From assembly GCA_022497145.1 (NCBI GenBank), contig MU385950.1:1-64000 (forward strand): 64,000 nt of DNA. The letters run 5' to 3'. The stretch is from Rostrohypoxylon terebratum. Its lineage: Eukaryota; Ascomycota; Sordariomycetes; Xylariales; Hypoxylaceae. A program made the position numbers and the translations under genes. The notes under the pieces were generated by a model, which worked only from the letters and a program-made list of their open reading frames with translations, was not told the origin of the DNA and made no database searches. Positions 23,494 through 34,277 of the stretch are shown one piece after another. Numbering within the stretch: the stretch's first letter is position 1; each line of letters begins with the position of its first letter.

Positions 23494-25607
23494 ATGGAAC
23501 TAGAACGTAAGGAAGAGTCATCGGGTTACTCATGGCGTTTTTGGGTAGGTGCGTAGATCCACGATGGAGGAGGACAAAAATTGACACCGTTTTCTCTAGA
23601 GTATAATCGTATCCTTATCTATCATGTCGATTCTATCAGCTTTGGATATCTCGGCCATATCTACGGCTCTGCCTTCGATTGTGAAAGATCTCGGTGTTAC
23701 AAATCCAAAAAAAAAACCAGACATAAAGAGACCCACCAAGCAAGAAAAACCACAAACCAATCACGGCTAAACCACGGAAAAATGGATGTGTAGGATCTGA
23801 AGGATGTGGAACACATCAACACACATCCAACACATCCAGCACATCACGATGGCTTCAACACTCAGGAAGAGAAGGGATATTTCTTATATAAAGCATAGCA
23901 TACTTCATGTATCTAGTCACTCACTTAGTTCTTTAGTTATCAATCTAAGTCTATTCACTACGAGTAGGGAGAGGACTCCAAGCCTCTCTGACGAACACAC
24001 TTGATTGATTACACTTGACCTCTACGATTACTGTTACCTTAAAATCAAGACCCCCTTATGAAGCTATACTTACTAAGCCTAAGTATAGGTTCGTCACACT
24101 CGGCTCTGGTTATGATTACATATGGGTTGTCAATGCTTATTTCCTAACGTCTGCAGCCTTTCAACCTCTTTACGGCCAGACCGCCAATATATTCGGCCGC
24201 CGTAGCCTTACCCTGTTTATTGTTTTTATATTCGCTGTCGGCTCTGCCATTTCGGGCCCAGCCCCGAGCCTCGGGGTGCTTATAGTTGGCCGTGCAGTGC
24301 AGGGCATAGGTGGTGGAGGCATCAATGTCATGATAGACATGATTGTCTGCGATTTAGTACCTCTAAGAGAGCGTTCCAAGTTCATCGGCATTATCTTTGG
24401 GACTTTCTCCGTTGCTGTCGCTATAGGTCCGCTTATTGGCGGGTCACTGACTTATCGAGTCTCGTGGCGCTGGATCTTTTACATTAATCTACCCATCGCC
24501 GGCGTGCCTTGGCTGGCTTTAGCTATGGTGCTTCGGGTGCGTTATAAGAAGGATTCCGTTCGAAATTCTTTGAAGCGTATCGATCTAGGAGGGAATGCTC
24601 TCCTTGTCGCATCTATAGTGACTATATTGCTTGCACTAAGCTGGGGAGGTACTCAGTTCCCGTGGGCGTCATGGCGCACACTAGTACCTCTTCTTCTTGG
24701 TTTCGCTGGTCTTATTTCATTTCTCGCCATCCAAAGCCGAGTCCCAGAGGCTACAATGCCGCCAAGGCTCTTCACTAACAGGACTTCAATTGGTAGCTTC
24801 GGACTTACCTTTGTTCACTCCATCCTATCTTACTGGGTTGTGTACTTTCTCCCCCTATATTTCCAAGCTGTACTAGAGGCCTCTCCGATCACCTCCGGAA
24901 TAGACCTACTTCCAACCGTCGTGGTTTCTATGCCATTCGCCATAATTGCTGGTGTTGGTTTGGCAAAGTTCGGCCGTTACCGTCCATGGTACTTCATTGG
25001 TGTAGCTCTTTTCACCATATCTTTCGGACTCTTTTCGCTTCTAGACGAGAATAGCACTCGTGCGTACTGGGCCGGTGTTCAATGTATAGGAGCAGCTGGT
25101 GCGGGGATCTTGACCACAACAACGCTTCCTGCGGCACAGTCCGCTCTCGAAGAGAAGGACCAGGCCGTAGCAACAGCGACTTGGGCATTCATCCGGAGCT
25201 TTGGTGCTGTGTGGGGTGCTGCCATACCCGCTGCCATATTCAACTCACGGGTCAATGAACTTCTCCCCCGTATCCCAGATGAGAATTTGCAAAATCTTCT
25301 GGCTAATGGAGGCGCATATGGACTAGCCACCGGCGACTTTATAGCTTCATTGGATTACGATCTAACCTTGAAGGCCTTAGTTAAAAGTGTATACGTTGAT
25401 AGCCTCCAGATATGCTGGCAAGTAGGAATTGGCTTCTGTTTGTTGGGTTTTTTGATTGCGTTGGTAGTCAAAGAAATTCCTATGCGCACTGAGCTGGAAA
25501 CAGAGTTTGGAATGGAAGAAAGGGAAAATAAAGTCGGTAATGAGGCGACCCAGCATGGACAGGACCAGGACCCTAGCTCGATGGGTGTGTCGGTGTTGCA
25601 AGGATAG
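23494..25607 (+). pseudogene. DHA2-type MFS transporter gene interrupted by a solo LTR
   Basis: Model: exon 1 23494-23544, a 55-nt intron (donor GTAGGT, acceptor CTCTAG), exon 2 from 23600. After 23694 the exon is split by a 404-bp LTR (23695-24098) and resumes at 24104 to the stop at 25607. Without the LTR and one CTCGG copy it reads 549 aa in one frame; the seam gives ALPSIVKDLG joined to SGYDYIWVVNAYFLTS, exactly the TM1-TM2 text of this family. The rest is intact: FGRRSLTL, GRAVQGIGGGGINVMIDMIV, LVPLRERSKF, SWRWIFYINLP, and 12-14 membrane helices. DHA2 pumps often export cluster-made metabolites. As it stands, no ATG-initiated full-length product is possible unless the LTR is spliced out. 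Confidence 0.85.
23695..24098 (+). mobile_element. Solo LTR copy 1, TSD CTCGG
   Basis: 404 bp, starting TGTTACAAA and ending GGTTCGTCACA (TG...CA termini, imperfect terminal inverted repeat). It is bounded by CTCGG at 23690-23694 and 24099-24103. An internal TATATAA lies near 23882. The right half shares long near-identical stretches with copies 2 and 3 (ATGTATCTAGTCA, GAGAGGACTCCAAGCC, GTATAGGTTCGT). The U3-like part has CACATCC words facing GGATGTG words. No internal retrotransposon sequence is present, so it is a solo LTR; the superfamily cannot be told. Confidence 0.92.
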
Positions 25608-26182
25608 GGGAGCTCGAATGAACCGATTGAAGAGAGAATGTAATGTTATAACATGTCACTGAGACCTACCATGTCTAAGGCACCCTCATAGATACATTGT
25701 AGTTATCACCATTCTAGATTAATAAAGCTTCCATATGACCCTCAATCTTACATAAAATGATAGGGACTTTCAAAAATGAGCGTATTGGATACCGATCATC
25801 TCCCATCAATCCAATCCCATGAAGGGAATAAAGCTTGGAATCCTTCGTATGACTAGACACCTAAGCTCTACCTACATATATCACTTAATCTATTATGACA
25901 TGGCAAAGAAGAATCCCACAAAATAGCAAATCCAAGAGGGAAAATCAGCGACAAGAACCCTAGTCTGGTTTATGCTATCCCAGTTTGCCATAGCCGTCCC
26001 ACTATCCTTATCTTTGTCATTGATGCACTTCAAAATAGCAAGATCGTACGGTCCAAATGCAAAATAAAGGGCGCCAAATACGGCACCGACAGTGTAAAGA
26101 TATCTAGCAATACGTTGGTTAAACCCCGATGCACCTAACATGTCTAGACCGCAACTTTTACCAAAGAGGTTGATAATGGATG

Positions 26183-26598
26183 TGTGACGAACCTATACTT
26201 AGGCTTAGTAAGTATAGCTTCATAAGGGGGTCTTGATTTTAAGGTAACAGTAATCGTAGAGGTCAAGTGTAATCAATCAAGTGTGTTCGTCAGAGAGGCT
26301 TGGAGTCCTCTCCCTACTCGTAGTGAATAGACTTAGGTTGATAACTAAAGAACTGAACGGATGACTAGATACATAAGGCCCTGCCATGTTTATATAGATA
26401 TCCTCTCCTAAGATGTTTTTTTGAGCTGCTCCGTATTGCTCTGCGATGCTCTATGTTGCTCTGCGATGCTCTATGTTGCTCTGCGATGCTCTGTGTTGCT
26501 CTGCGATGCTCTGTGTTGCTGCTGGAGCAGCTGTAGCATTCGGATATATACTTAGTCCGGTTCCGCTCTTGGGTCAATTGGAGGGTTGGATTGTGACA
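26183..26598 (-). mobile_element. Solo LTR copy 2, TSD GGATG
   Basis: 416 bp in reverse orientation: it begins TGTGACGAACC (complement of the right end) and ends ATTGTGACA. It is bounded by GGATG at 26178-26182 and 26599-26603. The R/U5-like half is nearly identical to the reverse complement of copy 1. The U3-like half contains four copies of a 20-bp unit framed by a 9-bp inverted repeat (26424-26432 and 26524-26532). No internal domain remains. Confidence 0.92.
26441..26520. repeat. 20-bp tandem repeat, four copies, inside LTR copy 2
   Basis: Four units of CTGCGATGCTCTRTGTTGCT differing only at one position (A,A,G,G). The array lies in the U3-like part of the LTR, between AGCTGCTCC and GGAGCAGCT. 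Confidence 0.9.
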
Positions 26599-26842
26599 GG
26601 ATGTAGCGATACTCAATAGATAAAGTGCGAATATCATAGCTAGTGAAGGTGGAAACCATCGGGCCTTATAGGCCGGGACTGTAACAGAGAGTTAGCCATT
26701 GCTGCATGTAACTCTTAACCTAGCTAACAGGACTCTGTCAGAGCAGTTGGGCCCGCATTGGGTATGTTGGAATGAATTGCCGGAATATAAGGGATAGGAG
26801 GGTTATAAGTGACTAAATTGGGTGGCTTGTGATTAACTGTAG

Positions 26843-27467
26843 CTGCACTTACTCAATCTATTAGCCTCAGGTTGAAGATCTGACCTAAAGTTGCCAAACG
26901 GGCGCAGATATATATCTTCGGATAGAGTAAATGTTATGTATGATGTTCAGGATAGGAGGGGTGCCACCCGAAGGAGCATGAGGCCTGCTGTTGCAGTTGG
27001 CATTGTTGGTGTTTTGGTAACGATGCGATTGAACTGCGGTGAGATTTGGATGCGCCGAGAAGAAGAAAAGAGAGGAGGAACGACGGCGGAACCGAATATA
27101 TTCAAGGGAGCACCCACACCCGGGTACCCGGGGGCTTAGTATGCAGCCTGCTACCAATCGACGATCTCATGCAGGCTCTAGAGGAAAGGGGTTTCAATCG
27201 CCCCCACCTAGGGATATGAACAGCTACCATCGGAACGGGAATCTCGAAATGTAGCACCTAATACGTAAAGGTATTAACCCTTGTGAAAAATAAAGACGCA
27301 AAAAGACACATCGTAAATTTTGGATTCTAGGTAGGTAGTTGCATCTAGTTTCCCAAGGTCATGTTGTCAGCTTGTTCATGATGTTTAGCTCCTGCTGTCT
27401 ACCTACTTACTACCTGCCTACTAGGCAGGTAGGTAACTAGGTCCTAGGTAGAGGACTGATGTTGCGA
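26843..27467. other. Intergenic, possible 5' end of the membrane-protein relic
   Basis: No secure gene. It may contain the unidentified first exon(s) of the minus-strand membrane protein. CCTAGGTA/CTACCTACT words are dense at 27330-27450. Confidence 0.4.
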
Positions 27468-28016
27468 TTACAAGGTACTCGGGTCTGGAACCGTGTTGAT
27501 AATCTTTCCATCCTCGAGGTATACTGTCTCAAAACCAGCTAGTACAACAGCTGATTCCATATTGACCCAGTCTGTTTCTGTCCCTGCTATCTTCTCAGCC
27601 CACTCCTCGCTCGACAACACATCCCTCAGGTCATCGGCGTCGTGCACCCAGTACGAGGTCACGGCGCTGAAGTCTGCCATTTTCCAGTTGCTATTTCTTC
27701 GTTCCTTGATTTCCTGGTCGAACGCCTCCCGCAGCACGGATGGGGTGAAAAACTATCAACTCACATCAGCGACAACCGATCGATGGGAAAGTATATGGAC
27801 ATCTCGAAAGGGCAAGATACACACCATCGAGTAACGGGCAATGTTATACTTCTTGAACATCGTGATCGAGCGTGGGACTTGCTCTTCTTCAAACCATTTC
27901 TTGAAAGCCTCGTCTGAAACTCCTTCTTTCTTGTAATGCATGACCGAAAATTTCAGCAGAGGTTTGGCGGGCGAGCTACCCGTACCGGGCGGGTCTTGTG
28001 TTTTCTGCTCGGACAT
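27468..28016 (-). CDS. EthD-domain protein
   Basis: Exons 28016-27825 and 27752-27468 (158 aa), joined through a 72-nt GT-AG intron in phase 0 (...KYNIARYSM then FFTPSVLREAF). The pattern LLKFSVMHYKKEGVSDEAFK, EEEQVPRSITMFKKYNI, DFSAVTSYWVHDADDLRDVL, FETVYLEDG matches small dimeric ferredoxin-like EthD-domain proteins. Fungal members include dehydratase/decarboxylase-type enzymes in polyketide clusters; others are of unknown role. It lies between the interrupted membrane-protein gene and the interrupted reductase domain, and is one of the few intact members of this stretch. Confidence 0.85.
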
Positions 28017-28560
28017 GATGTAATACGTCGGTCGGTGGAGATGCTACGACTTGAGTGATCATGGAAGGTGTATTATGGACGGTTTGTCGGGGTCATGGGT
28101 ACCTAGGTAGGCATCTGGGCTCTCCTTTTATGTAAACAATTTTGCGAGTTAATACATTGGTACATACCTAGGTAGGTACCTATGTTGACGTAAGGGAAGA
28201 TTGTAAACGTGATTGCCCCTTATAGTAAAGTATAAGGTACAAATCACAGTGTCAAAAACATCCGACTATGGATGTTTTATGTAACACTTTTATCGCAACA
28301 TTATGACAAGTCGATGTACGTTCAGGAACAAAGACCTAGCGAAGCAAATTTCGGGTGACTAAACACGCATTTACCTACTAGGTTCCTTGAGTCTGACTTG
28401 AGTACTTAACCTTCATTAAAATATTATCTCTCATAAGTACTTAGTAGGCAGGGAAAAAGTTGATATGTATTAAAAGTAGATACCTTAGGTATGTAGATAC
28501 ATTGGACGTTACCTACTTATGTTCTATAATTAACCCATTGAAGAGTTTAAAAAGTATTGA
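28017..28560. other. Intergenic upstream of EthD gene and reductase relic
   Basis: No gene seen. It contains CCTAGGTAGGTACC words (28095-28180) and a small inverted repeat AAAACATCC/GGATGTTTT near 28256-28276. The rest of the megasynthase expected 5' of the reductase domain is absent here. Confidence 0.5.
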
Positions 28561-30128
28561 CTGCCAACCCATCTAGCGATATCTCCAAAGACGGAATTAT
28601 CATCTGCAAACGTCCTCACAGGCGCGACCGGCTTTCTTGGGACGTATATCTTACAGTGCCTAGTGAAAGACACGAGGGTGAGAGAGATACATTGCGTTGC
28701 CATCCGTGGCAAGGAAAGTAGCGTTGATAATAGGCGGGTGTCCATTCAGAGCAAAAAGATTATCGAGTATGCCGGGGACCTATCCGATCGCCGCCTAGGT
28801 CTTCCTGAAGCTGACTTCAGGTTTTTGAGTGAGAATGTTGATGTCACAAACCAACAACTTAACCACGCCAACAATCCGAGAAGCGGAGGAAGCTCGACCA
28901 ATCACGGGTAAACTACGGCATTAATCAGTATGATCTGGCTGACTCAACCATGATCAGCCTGATCAGTTGTAAATACTGATCAATACGATCTGGGTGATCC
29001 GGCTCTGATCAACCAGATCAACCAGATCACGATGGCCTCACATATAGAAGAAGAAGGGAAGGATGCCTATATAACCATAGCATTTCTCATGTATCTAGTC
29101 ATTCCTTTAGCTCACCAGCTATCAATCTAAGTCTATTACTTCAACCGCATCGAACTAATAGAGAGAGGACTCCAAGCCTTTCTTACGAACAGACTACCTT
29201 TGATCTGATCTCTACGAGTACTGCTAACAAACAAGGAAACCCACGAATCACCCCGTATACCTAAGCACTTAGGTATAGGTTCGTAACAGTTGACTTGATC
29301 ATTCACAACGGCGCCGAGGTATCTTACCTCAAAACCTACCAAACACTCCGCGCCACCAATGTTGAGTCCACTCAAGCCCTATGCGAGCTGGCGATCCCAA
29401 AAAGAGTACCATTTCACTTCATCTCCACCGCTGCTGTTGCAACCCTTACAGCGCGGCTAGAAATGCTACCTGAAATATCCGTGTCGAGCCAACTACCGCC
29501 TCACGATGCAGATGGATACAGTTCGTCTAAATGGATGAGCGAGTGTCTCCTCGAGAAGGTAGCTGCGGACTACAATCTTCCTGTATGGATCCATCGGCCC
29601 ACGACTATAATTGGCGAGGGGCCGTCAGAGTCAGATCTCATGACGACAATTATCAAGTACTCGCGACTTCTACGAGCGATTCCAAGGATAGATGGATTGA
29701 AAATACGTGGTTCCTTTGACCTAATCAGCGTTGAAGGTGTCTCGCAACTTTTGGTGGATAAGGCGCTGGATTCGATATTTTTCGCCCGGGAGCACACGCT
29801 CCGGTTCGTGCACCACTTCAACACGACCAAAATTTCTCCAAGCGGGCTGAAAAGCTACTTCGAACATATGGATAAGGCTGCTGTCACACGGGGACTGGAT
29901 GCCAAGATACAGTTGGCAGCCAGGTCGCATACAGGTCAGGCAGGAATCCTGCAAAGAGGTTATCATCACTTATTATTGGAAGCTGTTGGTCAGATGAACA
30001 AGATTGAACCAAACCCAACATACTCGTATTCGGGTGATGGGCGTTTAGCATATATATTGTACTTAGAAACGTACCAGACTGCACTCATGATCTCAGGCAT
30101 AAATAGGTCAAGAAGATTCCCACTCTGA
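28561..30128 (+). pseudogene. Thioester-reductase domain relic interrupted by a solo LTR
   Basis: The open frame begins just after an in-frame TGA (28558-28560) and runs to 28841, is interrupted by LTR copy 3, and resumes at 29294 to the stop at 30128 (371 codons when joined). The NAD(P)-binding motif is VLTGATGFLGTYILQCLVKD. After the seam come DLIIHNGAEVSYLKTYQTLR, HFISTAAVAT, and the catalytic GYSSSKWMSE (Tyr-x3-Lys). This is the extended-SDR reductase (NAD_binding_4) domain that releases aldehydes or alcohols from NRPS, PKS-NRPS or NRPS-like enzymes. No adenylation, ketosynthase or carrier domain is present upstream, so the piece is a 5'-truncated remnant of a larger enzyme or a truncated free-standing reductase. 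Confidence 0.82.
28842..29288 (+). mobile_element. Solo LTR copy 3, TSD GTTGA
   Basis: 447 bp, starting TGTCACAAACC and ending GGTTCGTAACA, flanked by GTTGA at 28837-28841 and 29289-29293. TATATAACCATAGCAT near 29070 and the right half align with copies 1 and 2 but are more diverged. The U3-like part is built of TGATC words framed by TGATCTGG (28931) and CCAGATCA (29013, 29022). Confidence 0.92.
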
Positions 30129-31845
30129 GGAGGAGAGGAATCAAGGACCTTAGCACCCTTGAGAATTATTATTGAATTGATACCACATCCAAGCCCTACA
30201 TAGCCCTTGTCACAGCTGCTTACATCAGTCTGAGTATCGAAGACTAGCTGCAGGCTGCCCTAGACGCAGGACTCAATTCTATGATGCATAGGTACATTTC
30301 GACGATCACAAGAACAGATCAAGTGATTATACTTCCTATGATCACTAGTTAGAGAGTGATAGGCTGAGTTACGTGAGGCATGGGCTTCTTTCTCTTCACT
30401 CTTTAATGTCCTGAGAATGTATTTCTTTTTGCTACCTAGGCTTAAAAGCCTTAAATAGAACCTGTCTATTTTGGTTGCTTGTATTGCTGGGGGTAAGAGG
30501 CTTCTGTGTTTTTTTTAGGGTTACAGATAAGATGAGTTCTTTCATAGAGGGCCAACTAGGTTACTTTCATCTTGCCATTCCGGTCCGATAGGGCACTTGG
30601 AGTGGAGGAGTCACTTAGTTTGTTCGCCCAAGTATGGATAGTTATTAATGTCTCTCATTCATTCATTTGACTAGATTGATATTTGGAGCTATTTCAGTTA
30701 AACATGTCATAACGAAAAGCTATAACGAGATCAAGTCGATGACCTTGCTTACGTCATCATAGTTAGGAGATTATATAGCTGACTAAGCATGTGTAACGGA
30801 TTTTGAAAAGGGGGTTCATATAAAATGTTTGTGAGACGAAAGGGAGTTCTACACTAGGAAAGAGATCTTGCGATTATTTGATTGTTTATCTGGAATTATT
30901 TATTTAATGATCCTTAGGAAACGACGAGGAACAAACTATTGCATGATTACATCTGAATGTGGTTGGTGCTGATATATCGGCGAAATCGTTCGACACCAAG
31001 GTTTTTGACCATGTCGTTGAATATCGACGCAAGTCGGATATAACGCGTGTATGAATGTTATACATATTGAAGGATCTTGCACTAAAGATGGGTATACTAT
31101 GTAAGGAACCGTATTAAAACGAGACGGAGATGGGGGATACCGCTATTTCACATGCGAATTGACGAATCTCGAGCTACGTTTGGTTATTTTCTATTCGTCC
31201 ACGACTTGTGAAATATGGCAGCCTAGAGGATACGAGGCAGTGTAATAAGAACCAAGAGCTACGCGTCATGGAATATGGTCGTAAGGCTGATTTATACGGA
31301 GACCGTGACCGGGGTTTCGGCTTGTTAGCGCTTTGGCCCTCTGGGGACACTTATGCAATGAATACTGCCAGGGTGATACTCCGCCTCTTGCGTCGTATTT
31401 TTGGCCTATACCTTTTGGCGGGGTTAGCCTATCATGAGCTATGCCCGAAACTTGTGAAATGATGAACCGGAATTTTTACTCCCTTCTCTAAAGGCCGATC
31501 GACAACATACTGATCCTGCCGCGGGACTGCTTATTTCATCAACTTCCTAACAGAACCACCCCTGATAGGAGGGTCTAGAAATCGTATCCAGCGAATCAAA
31601 TCGCAACGGAACCTACTCTTGGCGTACATATGTAGTCTGTCTGTCTTTCTAATTGACGTCTTATTAATACTTTACTCTATCAACTGCCAATCGCCCGACT
31701 GCTCGATCAACTACCGAGCATCGTGCATCCGTATATGATATATCTGATCTTTATGGAAGCTAATCTGTATTGCGAAGATACTTGATTGAGGACCAAAATA
31801 TACATACCGGCATATGCATATATAGCAATCAAATGCCGGTTCCCA
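30129..31845. other. Gene-poor region between reductase relic and Zn2Cys6 gene
   Basis: AT-rich, only short frames (the 84-codon one at 31208-31462 has no features). No repeats with defined ends were found. Confidence 0.5.
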
Positions 31846-33958
31846 ATGGCGTCAAGCGCACCGAGTTGGCCGGGCGTGCGTCCCGTCAAGACGTGTACGG
31901 AATGCAAGCAGTCAAAGGTGAGAATTTCCGCTTTTCGCATATTGTAGCCCGCTCATGGACTGACCTATGGATAGCTTCGGTGCGATTCTAAGGACATGTT
32001 CCCGAACCCTTGCTCCAGGTGCCAGGCAAGAAAACTAACCTGCACTGTTGACCCGTCCTTTCGAAGGACACCAGCTCGAAAGTGCGTATCAGGACATTTG
32101 CCCCGCGAAAGTCTTACAGATCAAGAGAGGTGCCCGTACTGACGACTGTTTCGGGAACGCAGGCGTTTTGAGGCGATGTCGAGAGAACTACGAGAACTGC
32201 GTGATCAAAAACTGTCAAGTTCTCGTGCAGGTTCCACCACAAGTCCAGACCCAGATTCTACTCGTTCGCAAGATTCTTCCTGCAACACTTCACAGCCATC
32301 TGCTGCCATTCTAATAGATGATTTCGAATTGCTTGGCTTAGAAACTTTCAATCTCGGGGACGTAACAATAGACAAACAATCAGTAATCGAGATCTTCAAA
32401 ATGTAAGTGCTAGTTACCTATTTACCTAGTTAATAAAGTCGATTCAGCTGACTGATTTTCCCATGGTGAAGATTTACCACAACCTTTCACCCCCACCTTC
32501 CAATATTAGGACCCATATCACTGAAGAATATCCATCATTCTCATAATTTTCTTTTCTGGACCATCATTGTCATTATTGCCTTACGTGCGCCCTTGCCAAC
32601 AGAAGAGACTCTGTTCGACCGCCTCTATGAACCGTATATGGCAATACTCAGGACTCAAACTCTACTAGCACCGACGCCTCTGAGTAAAATCCAGGCTCTA
32701 TTATTCCTCTGCATGTGGCCAATGCCTGTACCACACCAAAGGGACGATCCAAGCTGGCTATATTGTGGGATAGCCGTTAATGCTGCTCTTTATATGAGCC
32801 TCCACCGATCCAGTCCAAAATCGGGGATTTTCCCATCGTTCTATAGTGTTGGTGTTATATCTGGCAACCCACGTGAGAGGGCAAATACGTGGCTTGGTTG
32901 CTTTTACGTTAGCACGTCGTAAGTTCTTCCGCCTTTCAATAGTACCATATCGCCTATTAAGAGTTTCGTCTAGTCTCAGTATGCACCTCGGACTTCCACC
33001 AATGATTAACGCACCCTCTGATCTTGCGTCTATCCGCACCATTCTCAATGAGCACAACATACCAGGGCAATTTGCGCTTCAGGTCAGGGTACTTCTTGTC
33101 ATGGCTGGATTTGGAAATGTTCTCGCCTATAATTCAAACGATGGTGTAGTCGACTCTTCTATCACTCAGCTTCTCGATGGCGAACTTGACACCCTAAGAA
33201 TTACATACCCTGACAGATGGACGAACATGACTGAATACGCAGTTATGGTTGTCAAAATGCACGTCTACACATTAATTATAACGCGATCAAAGTCAGGCGT
33301 CAGTTCCAAAGATATTCTTATTAAATTATGTCTAGCCGCCTCTCTTCGAATTGTCTACCTGGCAAATTTGCGATTCCAAGAGTTGCCAGATAAATCCCAA
33401 ACGATGAGCACGATAGAGCGCGAACGGACTTTACCTAAAGATTACTTCAGGGCTCTTGGTTTTGCGACAATATTCCTTCTCAGATACTTCTGTCTCAATA
33501 GTGGACATAGTGGTCCCGAGGAGCAACAACTAGCCGCGAACCATGTGATCATGGCACATACCATTTTCAAATCTGCATCAAAGCACTCCCGGGATGAGTA
33601 CGGAAGGGCTGCAAGTCTCTTTGAAACTCTTTGCAAACAAGCACCTGCTCCCCCAGACACAATAAAACAAAATGCCACCGGTAGAATGGGAGTATCTATT
33701 TTGCTAGACGCTATCAGCACTGCTCGTGAAATAAGGGGCTTTCCGGTTGAAATGCCGGAGCACGAGGCCTCGGATATGGCTGAAAGCTTACCAGGACCTA
33801 GCACTATTCCACAGACAGAGACATTTGACCTAGGCTCTCAGATGATCGAGCCATGGCAATCAGATATTGCCTTTGCAAACATGTTTTGGGGTGACCCGAC
33901 GTGGGATGTATACAATATGGCTACGGATACTCCACAGTCGGTATACCATTCGGGCTAG
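31846..33958 (+). CDS. Zn2Cys6 fungal transcription factor (Leu3-like zinc cluster)
   Basis: Exons 31846-31917, 31975-32081, 32163-32402, 32472-32918 and 32974-33958 (616 aa), all GT-AG and in phase. The start reads MASSAPSWPGVRPVKTCTEC. The zinc cluster spans intron 1: CTECKQSK joined to LRCDSKDMFPNPCSRC and QARKLTC, giving six cysteines, followed by the basic linker PSFRRTPARKRFE and a short coiled segment (AMSRELRELRDQKL). The middle homology region has FWTIIVIIALR, LFDRLYEPYMAILRTQTLL, GIAVNAALYMSLHR and STSLSMHLGLPP, typical of Leu3-type fungal regulators. It sits at the edge of the decayed cluster and could be its pathway regulator; that is inference. Confidence 0.88.
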
Positions 33959-34277
33959 GTTAAGGGTTATAGAGGCCCTAAACAGTATATAGAAATAATA
34001 ATTCATAGGCACAAAGGGATAATAATCATCTGCCGTCATCGTAGACTTTGAGAGTACCTACCCTTTTTGCAGTACTCCAAATACGACGCCAAGGTTTCGA
34101 GATGAACTACAAGATTTATACTCGATAACTAGAGCAAGCTTGTAACTTCCTTCTTATTGACTATAAGCTAATGACCTATGAAACGAGAAACTAGAAGAAG
34201 CCTGCTGAAATCCAATTCGCGTGAACTTATGCAAGTTTAAAAATACAAGAACCCCCTATATCTCGCAAAATGTAGAT
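33959..34277. other. Short convergent intergenic region
   Basis: 319 bases between the stops of the Zn2Cys6 gene and the AtuA-like gene. No feature was recognised. Confidence 0.6.

Larger units (their letters stand above)
25893..26842 (-). pseudogene. Small multi-pass membrane protein gene interrupted by a solo LTR
   Basis: Reading on the minus strand, an exon at 26678-26599 (acceptor TTACAG) ends IFALYLLSIATS, then LTR copy 2 intervenes. The frame resumes at 26177 as IINLFGKSCGLDML and runs to the stop at 25893. Dropping the LTR and one target duplication gives one open frame. A further upstream exon (26842-26729, Pro-rich, ending LTES) fits in phase through a 50-nt intron but is less certain, and the true start was not found. 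Three hydrophobic segments are visible: SLAMIFALYLLSIATSIINL, YTVGAVFGALYFAFGPYDLA and FPSWICYFVGFFFA. I do not recognise the family. Its place between a transporter and an EthD gene suggests a cluster member. Confidence 0.6.

Noticed and set aside
23295..23510. Candidate cytochrome P450 first exon (single hydrophobic anchor)
   Set aside because: Only a generic membrane anchor is visible and no later P450 motif follows in any frame.
24015..24098. Possible N-terminus of the DHA2 transporter encoded by the LTR end
   Set aside because: The frame is open but has no ATG before the transporter text, and the real N-terminus is recognisable upstream of the LTR.
26441..26520. CRISPR-like array
   Set aside because: Units are contiguous 20-bp tandem repeats without spacers, inside an LTR of a eukaryotic genome.
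26365..26637. 90-codon minus-strand frame rich in EHRRA/QSIAEQ repeats
   Set aside because: It is translation of the 20-bp repeat array inside LTR copy 2 joined to the interrupted host exon, not a repeat protein.
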